64,000 nt of DNA. Source: Cognataquiflexum nitidum. GTDB taxonomy: Bacteria > Bacteroidota > Bacteroidia > Cytophagales > Cyclobacteriaceae. Made by a program: the position numbers and the translations under genes. The notes under the pieces were generated by a model. The model was not told the DNA's origin, searched no databases, and saw only the letters and a program-made list of their open reading frames with translations. Location: NCBI RefSeq assembly GCF_022538055.1, contig NZ_JAKZAM010000027.1, positions 1 to 64,000 on the forward strand, given 5' to 3'. Of this stretch, positions 1 through 8,554 are shown one piece after another. How positions within the stretch are numbered: the first letter of the stretch is position 1; each line of letters starts with the position of its first letter.

Positions 1-19
1 CGTTGCTGATCTTTTTCAT
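1..19 (-). CDS. Start of a gene running off the left edge (partial)
   Basis: On the minus strand an ATG at 17-19 opens a frame reading MKKISN before the window ends. It lies 9 nt after the stop of the TonB-dependent receptor, the spacing expected of the next gene in the same operon. Receptors of this architecture in Bacteroidota are often followed by a DUF4249-type lipoprotein, but six residues cannot show that, so the identity is only a guess. Confidence 0.4.
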
Positions 20-28
20 AATGCAACT

Positions 29-2596
29 TTACGAAGTAATCACCGGCCAGGAAATATGGGGTTTATCGGATGGATACAAAACATTGGCCCTGGACTTGCC
101 AAGATTTAGAAAATACCTTGCACTTACATCCAACCTATGGTATGCCGGCAATCTTTCGCCATTCCGTTCAGGAATCTGGATCTGAATTATCTGAGGCCCA
201 TTCTGGGAATTTGATGGCCTGGTGACAACCTCCTCAAAGGAGGAAAACGGCTTTCCGGAACCATAAATCCAAGTAGCCGAAAACTCAAAATTCTTGAATG
301 CATATACCCCAAACCAGTTGATCTCGTGACGCTGATCGTGGTCTGCAAAAAAGGCCCTGCCCTGATTAATCCTTGGAAAGGTATATTTTACCTGAGACAG
401 GGTATAAGTCACCCAACTTGAAAAATTTCCCAAATCTCTTTTGACCATCATTTCCACCCCTTTGGCTATCCCATCTCCTGAAGTGAAGACCCTGTTTTGG
501 TCCTCAAATTGGGTTATCAGACTCCCATTTCTAAACGCGTATTCCATCAATCCTTCAAAGTTTTTTTGGAATAAGCTCAAAGTGAAAAGGTTTTTGTTTA
601 CCGCATATTCAATCCCCAACAAGCCATGCCAAGCCATCTGAACCGGAACATTCTTGCCATTGGCCAAAATCCAGAAATCACGGCTTCCCTCCAGGACATT
701 CTTGGTATTGGATTGGTTGATAAACTGGTTATAAATCCCTGTCGCTCCCTTTAATTGAAGTGACTCATTTAGTTTATGGATAAATGAAAATCTGGGCTCA
801 AAATAAATTTTCCCGGTGGAAGAAAAATAACTGCTACGAAGTCCCGGTGAGATAGAGAAGCTAGGACTCAGGACAAAAGTCCCTTGTAAATAATGTGCGA
901 ATAGGTATTCGTTTAGCTCGGATTTGTCCACCAGCAAAGAATCATTTGCCACGTATTGCAGCTGATTGTTATACAGAGAGCCTGATATTCCTGTTTCGAT
1001 GGTGCTTGAATTTCCAAGGGTCCATTCATGATCGAGTTTGATGGTAAGATCCTCGATATTATTGAGCTGATCCTGTGATGCTACAGTCTGGAAATTTCCA
1101 TGACTGGATGATTTGACGTCAGAAGTTGCTATTTCCTGAAAAGTGCTTTCGTAAAATGAATAAGAAATAAGGGCGCTTGAATGATTGGTGCTATTCCATT
1201 GCCTGGAAAAATTCAGGGAGGTTCCCACGTTTCCCCAGTTTATTACCCCCAGCTTTTTTGTTGACACTAAAAGGGTATCTCTAAAATTTACCTGTGAATT
1301 TTCCGTATAGTTCAGCAAATCATTGCTGTCATAAAAGCTAAATGAAATTTGATTTTTGGCGCCTACTTTGGAAGATATTTTGAAGTTGATATCTGAATAG
1401 TAAAAATCAGGTTTTACCTCAGTTTGGATATTCCGCGGGAATAAAGTACCCCGCGCGCCTTCGGTTATGCTGCTCTCGAAGATGGAAAAAATATCCTCAA
1501 ACAACGAAGAAGACCACACATCAGTGTAAGACCTTCTACCCGAAAAGAATAAAGTGGCGCCTTTGTCAGACAAGGGGACTTCCAGGGACGTATTGACGCT
1601 GAGCAAATTAAATCCCAAGGAACCTTTTGTCTCATTTCGGTTCCCATCCTTTCCCGAAATATCGACAACACTTGACGCCCTGCCCCCATACTTTGCTTCA
1701 AAACCGCCTTTGTAAAGTCTCAAAGACTTGATAGCATAAGGATTAAAAGCGCTGAAGTACCCAAAAAAATGGTCAACGTGATACACGGTGAATCCATCGA
1801 ATAAAAACAGATTCTGGTTGTTGGTCCCGCCATTGATATTGAGTCCGGAAGAAATTTCATTGGTCGCATTTACCCCCGGTAATAACTGAAGGGATCTCAA
1901 TACATCCACCTCTCCCACGGAAGGAGTCTGCCTGGTATTGATGGGGTTGTAAGTGATTTTGCCCGCCTGACCTCCTGTGCTGAAATGGTCAATTTCCTGA
2001 TCTGCAATAATGTATTCTGCCAGCTCTGTCAGCTTGGCTTTCAGCCCAATCCTTATTCTTTTATGTTGGTTTTGTTCACTGAGTACGATGACAGTATCCT
2101 GATACCCAAGATAGGAAACACGGATCTTGTTGATTTTTCCGGTATCTGAAATGAAAAAATAGCCTTCCTCATTTGACAGAAAGTTTCTTTGGTTTTCCTC
2201 ATTCCAAACCGTCGCGTAAGGTAAGTTTTCACCTGTAAGGGCATCACTGATGACTCCTGAAAATTCAGAAAATGCAAGCGGTTCATTTTGCCGTTGCTTC
2301 TGCTTTTTGATGATGATGGTATTCTCATCTATCAGTTCAAAGCTGAGGTTTGTATTTTCCAAAATCTTCACAAAGGCTTCCTCAATCGAAAGATTCTGTA
2401 TGCTTACATTGACCAAAACATCCCGGACATTTTTTTCACTGAAAGCGACCTTGAGTCGGTAGTTTCTTTTCAAAACCTGAATGACTTCTTTGAGGGGAAC
2501 ATTTCTAAACTCCTCATTGACCACAGTTGCCCTATTTGCCAACGTGACATTGGCAATTAGAAGAAAAAAAAGTACAGGAAAGAGGGTTCTCAGCAT
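29..2596 (-). CDS. Fec-type TonB-dependent outer-membrane receptor with STN domain
   Basis: An outer-membrane active-transport receptor of about 855 residues. I chose the ATG at 2594-2596 because it gives a clean signal peptide (MLRTLFPVLFFLLIANVTLA); an upstream TTG at 2641 would add 15 residues in front of it. After the signal comes a secretin/TonB short N-terminal (STN) domain (about residues 30-100), a carboxypeptidase-regulatory-like beta-sandwich (about 110-190, 'FSGVISDALTGENLPYATV'), a plug domain (about 220-330, with 'GLNINGGTNNQNLFLFDG') and a beta-barrel to the C-terminus. STN domains normally touch a FecR-type anti-sigma factor, and a FecR gene and an ECF sigma gene lie immediately upstream, so this is probably a receptor that signals its own induction. 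The substrate cannot be read from the sequence; siderophores or other small ligands are typical for the family. Confidence 0.93.
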   Translation of the reverse strand: MLRTLFPVLFFLLIANVTLANRATVVNEEFRNVPLKEVIQVLKRNYRLKVAFSEKNVRDVLVNVSIQNLSIEEAFVKILENTNLSFELIDENTIIIKKQKQRQNEPLAFSEFSGVISDALTGENLPYATVWNEENQRNFLSNEEGYFFISDTGKINKIRVSYLGYQDTVIVLSEQNQHKRIRIGLKAKLTELAEYIIADQEIDHFSTGGQAGKITYNPINTRQTPSVGEVDVLRSLQLLPGVNATNEISSGLNINGGTNNQNLFLFDGFTVYHVDHFFGYFSAFNPYAIKSLRLYKGGFEAKYGGRASSVVDISGKDGNRNETKGSLGFNLLSVNTSLEVPLSDKGATLFFSGRRSYTDVWSSSLFEDIFSIFESSITEGARGTLFPRNIQTEVKPDFYYSDINFKISSKVGAKNQISFSFYDSNDLLNYTENSQVNFRDTLLVSTKKLGVINWGNVGTSLNFSRQWNSTNHSSALISYSFYESTFQEIATSDVKSSSHGNFQTVASQDQLNNIEDLTIKLDHEWTLGNSSTIETGISGSLYNNQLQYVANDSLLVDKSELNEYLFAHYLQGTFVLSPSFSISPGLRSSYFSSTGKIYFEPRFSFIHKLNESLQLKGATGIYNQFINQSNTKNVLEGSRDFWILANGKNVPVQMAWHGLLGIEYAVNKNLFTLSLFQKNFEGLMEYAFRNGSLITQFEDQNRVFTSGDGIAKGVEMMVKRDLGNFSSWVTYTLSQVKYTFPRINQGRAFFADHDQRHEINWFGVYAFKNFEFSATWIYGSGKPFSSFEEVVTRPSNSQNGPQIIQIQIPERNGERLPAYHRLDVSARYFLNLGKSRANVLYPSDKPHISWPVITS

Positions 2597-2700
2597 GCGG
2601 GTTTTCGATGATTGAAACTCATTTTGTTGTGGAAACAACAAGCTCTATGGGGAAGCGGCCATCAGTATTTTGGATTTAGATGATATTTTGATCTGTAGGT

Positions 2701-3564
2701 TTATTTGGTAAATGTAAACTCCAATAAATTGCCGTTGCGGACGTATTGTAAACCCAGGGGTTCACAAATCAATTTGAGCGCTTTGTCCAGGTCCTTATTG
2801 TCGAAGTATCCTGTATATTTTTGATTTCTTAATTCCTTAGGAAACGAGATTTCAAGGTCAAATTGTCTTTCTAATTCTGAGATGACATCTTCTACATTCT
2901 CCTCTTCAAAATAATATTCACCCATCAGCCAAGTGGGGCTGCTTGAAGTAGAAAGGGAATAAGACTGCAGATCAGATTGGACAATAGCCACCCCATCACC
3001 CGGTAAGAGTACCACTTTTTTCTGTGTGGCATTGGAAGTGACTGCTACTTTGCCGCTGAGGCATTCCACCTCATATTTTCCCGGCCGGGAATAAATGTTA
3101 AAACTCGTGCCCAGGATTTGAGTCAATCCTAAAGTGGAATGGATTTCAAATTTTTCACCTTTTTGGATTTCAAAGAATCCTTCCCCCTCAAAGGTCACTT
3201 TTCTTCTGAAATTCCATAAAAATTTATTGTACACGATTCGGGAATCAGCATTCATATTGACGACCGATCGGTCAGGCAATTCTACTTTTTCAAATGCCAT
3301 TTTGCCCACTTCGACAGTTATTTCATTGAATACGATCAGGGCATAAAGGGAAATGACGATCAAGGTCAATGAGGCTGCTATTTTATAGACAATGTGAATT
3401 GGTTTTTTGGCGTCAGCTATGGGGTGAAAGACCCGGGTTTTGGACTCCAAAGGAAGCTCCTGATCAAGCAAATCCATCATGTTTGAAACGGCATCCTCAT
3501 TTGGCTTTTCCACAGTAGGAAAGGATAATAGCTTGTCTTTAATTATTTTATCAAACTTTTCCAT
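2701..3564 (-). CDS. FecR-family anti-sigma factor
   Basis: A 287-residue inner-membrane regulator. It has a cytoplasmic N-terminal segment (1-57), one membrane helix (about 58-80, 'IVYKIAASLTLIVISLYALIV'-like), a periplasmic FecR domain (about 92-195, with the typical run 'VELPDRSVVNMNADSRIVY') and a C-terminal DUF4974-like domain (about 215-285) that resembles an STN fold and is typical of Bacteroidota FecR proteins. The family holds its cognate ECF sigma factor inactive until a ligand-loaded TonB receptor contacts the periplasmic domain. The gene starts 6 nt after the sigma-factor stop and precedes the STN-containing receptor, which is the canonical sigma-FecR-receptor order. Confidence 0.95.
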   Translation of the reverse strand: MEKFDKIIKDKLLSFPTVEKPNEDAVSNMMDLLDQELPLESKTRVFHPIADAKKPIHIVYKIAASLTLIVISLYALIVFNEITVEVGKMAFEKVELPDRSVVNMNADSRIVYNKFLWNFRRKVTFEGEGFFEIQKGEKFEIHSTLGLTQILGTSFNIYSRPGKYEVECLSGKVAVTSNATQKKVVLLPGDGVAIVQSDLQSYSLSTSSSPTWLMGEYYFEEENVEDVISELERQFDLEISFPKELRNQKYTGYFDNKDLDKALKLICEPLGLQYVRNGNLLEFTFTK

Positions 3565-3570
3565 TTTTCT

Positions 3571-4107
3571 TTAATTGGATTTTTCCAAAAGTGCCCGCTT
3601 TAATTTTGCCCTTGCGATAGACAGATTGGATTTAGATGCCCCTTCAGAAATCCCGAGTTTCTCTGCGATTTCATGATGTTTGTACCCTTCCATGACATAG
3701 AGGTTGAAGGTGATTTTGTAAGAAGGTGAAAGACCTTGGACCAGCACCATTATTTCCTCTGCCGAAAGGGCTTCCAATGCATCTTCGGATCCGCTTGACA
3801 CATCGTATGCCTGATCGATATCATCCTGGAAGTAATGTTTTTTATTCTTTCTGAAATGATCTATGGCTGTATTGACAAAAATCCTGCTCATCCATGCTTT
3901 GATTTCAAGTTCAGGATTGTAGGTTTCTATGTTGGTAAATACCTTCAAAAAGCCATCATTGATCATTTCTTCGGCTTCGGCCTTGGAGTGGGAATACCTC
4001 AGACAAATACTCATGGCAAAGCCATAATACTTCCTATAAAACGCTGCCTGTGCATTTCTTTGGTTGGACTTGCATCCCAAAATCAAGTGCTTTTCCTCTT
4101 CTGTCAT
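3571..4107 (-). CDS. ECF RNA polymerase sigma factor (FecI-like)
   Basis: A 178-residue sigma-70 family factor. Region 2 spans about residues 20-90 ('YRKYYGFAMSICLRYSHSKA', then 'FLKVFTNIETYNPE') and region 4 about 120-175, with the helix-turn-helix 'GYKHHEIAEKLGISEGASKS'. There is no region 1 or 3, as expected for an extracytoplasmic-function factor. It heads a minus-strand operon with FecR and the TonB receptor, so the likely role is to redirect RNA polymerase to that receptor operon when the ligand is present. The ATG at 4107 is the natural start. Confidence 0.96.
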   Translation of the reverse strand: MTEEEKHLILGCKSNQRNAQAAFYRKYYGFAMSICLRYSHSKAEAEEMINDGFLKVFTNIETYNPELEIKAWMSRIFVNTAIDHFRKNKKHYFQDDIDQAYDVSSGSEDALEALSAEEIMVLVQGLSPSYKITFNLYVMEGYKHHEIAEKLGISEGASKSNLSIARAKLKRALLEKSN

Positions 4108-4173
4108 TCGAAATGTTGAAATGACTCCGGAAATATTTCGATCCCCGGAGTCAAAGCCAAACCAAATATATAC

Positions 4174-4965
4174 TTATCCTTTATGCATTCCACAGGTTTT
4201 CAATTCAATAAACTCTCCGCTTTCGTCAAAAATCAAAGCGCCTATGCCGGCCACCAAGACATGAATCTCCACTTCTCCTTTTCTCGTACCCTTGCGTGCT
4301 CTCAAAATTTCATTGTCGGGATAATTCTCGGCGACGTAGGAGGCAATGGTTTCAGGAAGGTCTTCAATTTCAATTTTTTGGAAATTTGCGCAGATTCTTA
4401 CCGGTCTTTCCCTCAATTTCAAAAACTCTCCGTCTGCATCGAAAATCACGATCCCTATTTCCTTGACAAGGACATGGTATTGATTCAATGCCCCCCTCTC
4501 AATGAAAATGACCTTAATTATTACATTTTCTGAATAGTTTTCCCTCAAGTATTCTTTAGCAGCATCCGGCAAATCAGCAGGGTCGATAACATTTGGCTTA
4601 GGTCCATCTTCTCCCGGCCTTCTCGGAGGACGGCCAAAGCCACCTCTTTTTCTGTGTCTTCCTTCACAATCCACTTCCGCGCCATCTTCTCCGAAAGCCT
4701 GGATCCTGCCATTTTCGGAAAACACCAAATTCATCTGATTGGTGAGATTTGCTTCAAATGAAACTTCCCTACCGTCGGTAATCCGAAAAGCGGAAGTTAC
4801 CACCTCTCCTTCAAAATTGTCAGAAATAAATGTTACCGCCGATTGGGGAAGATCAACGTCGGTTATTTCTGTGACAGATATATCCTCTCCCGGCAATCCT
4901 TCTTCCTGTTGGCATCCACTGATAATTCCCATAAAAATGGAAGCCATTAAAATTTTCTTTAACAT
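4174..4965 (-). CDS. Lipoprotein with three PepSY/BLIP-like repeats
   Basis: A predicted secreted lipoprotein of 263 residues. The ATG at 4963-4965 gives a lipoprotein signal, MLKKILMASIFMGIISGC, with Cys18 as the lipidation site; an earlier in-frame start would put a hydrophilic tail in front of it. Three similar units follow (about 36-95, 124-185 and 195-258). Each has a 'DLPxxAxxYIxxNYxxxxI' helix, then strands ending in 'GxxxxFDxxGEFxxL'. This matches the PepSY-like/putative beta-lactamase-inhibitor-like family (DUF2874) of Bacteroidota. A basic and proline-rich linker ('RHRKRGGFGRPPRRPGED') separates units one and two. The function is unknown. It lies 66 nt upstream of the ECF sigma gene on the same strand, but a shared transcript is not established. 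Confidence 0.8.
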   Translation of the reverse strand: MLKKILMASIFMGIISGCQQEEGLPGEDISVTEITDVDLPQSAVTFISDNFEGEVVTSAFRITDGREVSFEANLTNQMNLVFSENGRIQAFGEDGAEVDCEGRHRKRGGFGRPPRRPGEDGPKPNVIDPADLPDAAKEYLRENYSENVIIKVIFIERGALNQYHVLVKEIGIVIFDADGEFLKLRERPVRICANFQKIEIEDLPETIASYVAENYPDNEILRARKGTRKGEVEIHVLVAGIGALIFDESGEFIELKTCGMHKG

Positions 4966-5234
4966 GTTGTTTTCAGTTTTTGTGGAACATAAAATTTTTG
5001 AATTTGAACCAATACGGAGGCTGTTGTAGAAATGGTTGGTAGGGTGATGAAAAATATTTTTCACTAGTATAACTTTAAATCAACCGGAGTTTTAATCAGA
5101 CTTCATACTTTCATTCGAAAACGCTTTCAGGTTAATTGGAATCTGAATTTTGATTTTTTCTATTACTTAGTTCTCTCTGACTAAAGTAGGTTCCCAATAA
5201 CTCAAGAATTCCTACCTTGGGGAAATTTTACAAT

Positions 5235-6071
5235 ATGACCTCACCATCCACGCTTACTTATGCTGAGCAAATTGATTTTGCTTTTGACTATATCAAAAGA
5301 TTATATCCCAAAACTCCTCAAGTGGGTATTATTCTAGGCACCGGTTTGGGACAATTGATCCAAAATATTGAGATTGAATTGGAAGTGTCCTACGACACTA
5401 TTCCATTTTTCCCCATTTCCACGGTAGAAAGCCATAAAGGAAAATTGATTTTTGGGAAGTTGTCGGGTAAATCTGTCGTCGCCATGCAGGGAAGATTTCA
5501 TTATTATGAAGGTTATTCCATGAAGGAAGTGACCTTTCCGGTGCGTGTGATGAAAAAATTGGGTATCGGACATCTTTTTGTCTCCAATGCGGCAGGAGGT
5601 TTAAATCCTGATTACAACATCGGCGAACTCATGATCATCAATGACCATATTGATCTCTTTCCTGAAAATCCCCTAAGAGGCAAAAACCTCGATGCATATG
5701 GGGTGAGGTTTCCGGATATGTCCGAACCCTATGACCTGTCTTTAGTCAAAAAAGGTTTGGATATCGCTACCTCCAACGGGCTGAAAGTCCATCAGGGAGT
5801 TTATGCCGCTGTGCAGGGTCCAAACCTCGAAACCAAAGCCGAATACAAATACCTCAGAACGATAGGCGGCGATGCGATAGGAATGAGCACAATCCCTGAA
5901 GTCATCGTGGCGAGACATATGGAATTGCCTGTTTTTGCGATATCCGCAATCACAGACCTTTGCTCTCCCGGAAAGGTCAGGAAAATCAGCCTTGCGGAAG
6001 TCTTGGCAGGAGCTGCCAAAGCCGAACCGGGCATGAGTCTGATCATACGGGAATTGGTAAAATCACTTTGA
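5235..6071 (+). CDS. Purine nucleoside phosphorylase, first of two tandem copies
   Basis: A trimeric-class (PNP/MTAP family) nucleoside phosphorylase that splits purine nucleosides with phosphate to free base and ribose-1-phosphate in salvage. Family motifs: phosphate-binding 'GIILGTGLGQL', 'MQGRFHYYEGY', 'VSNAAGGLN', 'GPNLETKAE' with the base-binding Glu, and 'GMSTIPEVIVARHMELPVFA'. I prefer the ATG at 5235 (278 residues); an in-frame TTG at 5217 would add six residues. In the base-recognition loop the protein reads 'ISAITDLC': aspartate (codon 5955-5957) replaces the asparagine that guanine/hypoxanthine-specific PNPs use, and that the neighbouring copy keeps. Methylthioadenosine phosphorylases carry Asp here, so base preference may differ. 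The second copy starts 27 nt downstream and is probably co-transcribed. Confidence 0.93.
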   Translation: MTSPSTLTYAEQIDFAFDYIKRLYPKTPQVGIILGTGLGQLIQNIEIELEVSYDTIPFFPISTVESHKGKLIFGKLSGKSVVAMQGRFHYYEGYSMKEVTFPVRVMKKLGIGHLFVSNAAGGLNPDYNIGELMIINDHIDLFPENPLRGKNLDAYGVRFPDMSEPYDLSLVKKGLDIATSNGLKVHQGVYAAVQGPNLETKAEYKYLRTIGGDAIGMSTIPEVIVARHMELPVFAISAITDLCSPGKVRKISLAEVLAGAAKAEPGMSLIIRELVKSL

Positions 6072-6098
6072 AATTGACTATCTGATTCACTCAATGCT

Positions 6099-6899
6099 AT
6101 GATAAAGGAACAGGCTGCAGTTGATTTTTTGAAATCACAGATTATCGAATTCCCCGAGACTGCTATCATCTTGGGTTCAGGTCTTGGAGGATTGGTGGAT
6201 GAAATCGACATTAAGAAAAGGATTCCTTACTCGCAGGTTCCTCACTTTCCTGTTGCGACCGTCGAAGGTCATGGTGGGGATTTGATTTTTGGAGATTTGG
6301 AAGGTGTGGCCATTTTGGCAATGAACGGCCGCTTTCATTATTATGAGGGCTACGACATGGCAGATGTGGTTTTTCCCTTGCGGGTGATGAAATTGGTTGG
6401 GATCAAAAGATTGGTCATCACCAATGCTGCCGGGGGATTAAATGAAGAATTTGAGGTTGGGGATTTGATGCTGATAGAAGATATCATCAGTCTGCTTCCT
6501 GAAAATCCCCTGCGTGGAAAAAACACTGAAGAGTTTGGCCCAAGGTTTCCCGATATGAGCCAACCATTTGATCTAAGCTGGTTGGAAAAGGCCAAGTCCG
6601 CTGCCATAAGAGTGGGGATCAAGCTGAAAACGGGAACCTATATCGGATTGCCGGGGCCAAAGCTGGAGACCAAAGCTGAAATCAGGTATTGCAGGATTAT
6701 AGGGGGAGATGCTGTCGGGATGAGTACTATTCCCGAAGTGATCGCCGCCAACCACATGGGCATAAAAGTTTTGGGGATATCTGTGATTACCAATGAAAGT
6801 ATTCCAAAAGTTGCCAAAGAATTTACCCATGCTGACGTTGTGGCTACTGCAAATAAAGCGGGAAAGAAGTTGGTGGAGTTGGTTAAGGCTGTTTTATAG
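6099..6899 (+). CDS. Purine nucleoside phosphorylase, second tandem copy
   Basis: A 266-residue paralogue of the preceding gene with the same motifs in the same order: 'AIILGSGLGGLVDE', 'MNGRFHYYEGYDM', 'ITNAAGGLNEEF', 'LPGPKLETKAE' and 'GMSTIPEVIAANHMGIKV'. Its base-recognition loop reads 'GISVITNESI' with the usual Asn (residue 232), as in guanosine/inosine phosphorylases. The expected role is purine salvage in the cytoplasm. The close similarity and 27-nt spacing point to a tandem duplication followed by divergence. The gene ends before a hairpin terminator at 7031-7062 shared with the convergent frr-pyrH operon. Confidence 0.95.
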   Translation: MIKEQAAVDFLKSQIIEFPETAIILGSGLGGLVDEIDIKKRIPYSQVPHFPVATVEGHGGDLIFGDLEGVAILAMNGRFHYYEGYDMADVVFPLRVMKLVGIKRLVITNAAGGLNEEFEVGDLMLIEDIISLLPENPLRGKNTEEFGPRFPDMSQPFDLSWLEKAKSAAIRVGIKLKTGTYIGLPGPKLETKAEIRYCRIIGGDAVGMSTIPEVIAANHMGIKVLGISVITNESIPKVAKEFTHADVVATANKAGKKLVELVKAVL

Positions 6900-6919
6900 G
6901 ATGAGATTTCAAAGTGATC

Positions 6920-7139
6920 GGATATTGATTGATATTAGATATTAATGGATATTAGTTTGTACACCAACCCATTAACAGGTTTTGACACCAACTCACATTA
7001 TTTCGCTCCTGTCCAAAAAGAAATAATTAAAAAAGGCTCCCACGGTATAATGGAAGCCTTTTATAGATTTTGCAATCTTCAAATTAACTTGAATAAACAA
7101 TAATCACGTTTGAATCTGAACCAATATCAATCAATATCC
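6920..7139. repeat. 17-nt inverted repeat around the PNP/frr terminator
   Basis: GGATATTGATTGATATT at 6920-6936 recurs as its exact reverse complement at 7123-7139. Both copies sit in longer AT-rich tracts made of GATATT-like units (6920-6955 and 7123-7166). Between them lies the shared terminator. The 267-nt gap holds no plausible gene. Confidence 0.7.
7031..7062 (+). terminator. Bidirectional intrinsic terminator between PNP and frr
   Basis: AAAAGGCT-c-CCA (7031-7042) pairs with TGG-a-AGCCTTTT (7051-7062) around an 8-nt loop, with one internal mismatch. A-runs and T-runs flank both arms, so it can serve both converging transcription units. Confidence 0.75.
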
Positions 7140-7166
7140 AGTATCAATTAATATCGATGATATTGA

Positions 7167-7727
7167 TCAAACCGTCATAATCTCATGTTCTTTCTTCACA
7201 AGAAGTTCATCGATTTTGGCAGAATAGCCATCAGTGAATTTTTGGACGGAATCTTCTGCTCTTTTGATTTCATCCTCAGATGCTCCTTCTTTTTGGAGTT
7301 TCCGGAGTGATTCGTTTGTTTCTTTTCTCACGGTTCTGATGGAGATTTTCCCTGATTCACATTCGTTTTTGGCTTGTTTTACTAAGTTTCTTCTCCTTTC
7401 CTCGGTCATAGGCGGAATCGTCAGGATGATGATTTCCCCGTTGTTTTGAGGAGCAAGGCCAAGGTCAGAGTTGATGATAGATCTTTCGATTTCGTTGATC
7501 AGGTTTCTTTCCCATGGCTTTATGGTGAGGGTTCTCGCATCCGGTGTGGTCACTGAAGCTACTTGCTGAAGTGGAGTAGGAGAGCCGTAATAGGCGACCA
7601 TGATTCCATCCAACAGGTTGGGCATGGCTTTACCGGCCCTGATTTTCAACAGTTCAGCAATTGTGTGGTTGACCGCTTTTTGCATCAATTCTTTGGCTTC
7701 TTCCAGGTACAGTTGAATTTCTTCCAT
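7167..7727 (-). CDS. frr: Ribosome recycling factor
   Basis: A 186-residue RRF, the usual family length. With EF-G it splits post-termination ribosomes into subunits. Family features are visible: N-terminal 'AVNHTIAELLKIRAGKAMPN' helix, 'VASVTTPDARTLTIKPWE' in the hinge/domain II region, and the C-terminal helix with 'RRNLVKQAKNECE' and 'VRKETNESLRKLQKEG'. It lies 13 nt after pyrH on the same strand, the widely conserved pyrH-frr order, and is surely co-transcribed. tsf and rpsB, often found just upstream in other bacteria, are not here. Confidence 0.98.
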   Translation of the reverse strand: MEEIQLYLEEAKELMQKAVNHTIAELLKIRAGKAMPNLLDGIMVAYYGSPTPLQQVASVTTPDARTLTIKPWERNLINEIERSIINSDLGLAPQNNGEIIILTIPPMTEERRRNLVKQAKNECESGKISIRTVRKETNESLRKLQKEGASEDEIKRAEDSVQKFTDGYSAKIDELLVKKEHEIMTV

Positions 7728-7740
7728 AGTTTTGTCTGTA

Positions 7741-8451
7741 TTAGTTTGAAGTGATTAATGTTCCGATATCTTCTCCTATGACAATTTTGTCAAGATTGCC
7801 AGGTTTGTTCATGTCAAAAACGATGATAGGCAAGTTGTTTTCCTGACAAAGGGTAAAGGCCGTCATATCCATGATATTCAGGTTTTTTTCGTAGGCTTCT
7901 TGGTAAGAAAGTGAACTGTACTTGGTTGCGCTTTTGTCTTTTTCAGGATCTGCTGTATATACTCCATCTACCCGCGTTCCTTTCAGGACCACATCAGCTT
8001 CGATTTCTATTGCCCTCAAAGCTGCGGTGGAGTCAGTAGTGAAATAGGGGTTGCCTATGCCTGCTCCGAAGATGACGATTCTGCCTTTTTCTAGGTGACG
8101 GATAGCCCTTCTCCTGATAAATGGCTCGCATACACTTTCAACTTTGATTCCTGACATCAATCTGGTGTACATGCCTCCCTGCTCAAGTGCGCTTTGAAGA
8201 GCCATTGCATTGATCAATGTGGCAAGCATTCCCATGTAATCACCTTGAACCCGGTCAATTCCGGCATTTTCTGCCTGAACTCCTCTAAAAATATTGCCTC
8301 CTCCGATGACAATGGCGATTTCTACTCCTAAGTCCTTTACTCGTCGGATTTCTTGGGCATATTGTTCAAGTCTTTTGGAGTCAATTCCGTAGTTTTTTTC
8401 TCCCATCAGCGCCTCTCCGCTAAGTTTCAGCAATATCCTTTTATACTTCAT
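7741..8451 (-). CDS. pyrH: UMP kinase
   Basis: A 236-residue bacterial UMP kinase of the amino-acid-kinase fold; it phosphorylates UMP to UDP in pyrimidine nucleotide synthesis. Motifs: 'RILLKLSGEALMG' at the N-terminus, 'IAIVIGGGNIFRG', 'GDYMGMLATLINAMALQ', 'FGAGIGNPYFTTDSTAALRA' and 'KGTRVDGVYTADPEKD'. Length and motifs fit the bacterial hexameric enzyme. It is the first gene of a pyrH-frr operon, with a TATATTTG -7 element about 60 nt upstream. pyrR and pyrB, also of pyrimidine synthesis, lie near 57 kb but are not linked. Confidence 0.98.
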   Translation of the reverse strand: MKYKRILLKLSGEALMGEKNYGIDSKRLEQYAQEIRRVKDLGVEIAIVIGGGNIFRGVQAENAGIDRVQGDYMGMLATLINAMALQSALEQGGMYTRLMSGIKVESVCEPFIRRRAIRHLEKGRIVIFGAGIGNPYFTTDSTAALRAIEIEADVVLKGTRVDGVYTADPEKDKSATKYSSLSYQEAYEKNLNIMDMTAFTLCQENNLPIIVFDMNKPGNLDKIVIGEDIGTLITSN

Positions 8452-8512
8452 TGTTGGTTTTTAAATGTGAAAAAGAGCTAACTCAATCAGGTTGGTAAAT
8501 TGATAAATCCGA

Positions 8513-8520
8513 CAAATATA
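8513..8520 (-). promoter_or_regulatory. -7 promoter element for pyrH-frr
   Basis: On the minus strand the sequence reads TATATTTG, a full match to the Bacteroidota TAnnTTTG element. No clear TTTG was found 19 nt further upstream, so this is a half-promoter call. Confidence 0.45.
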
Positions 8521-8554
8521 AAGCCTTACTTTAGAAATCTAAACCCATGGCTTC

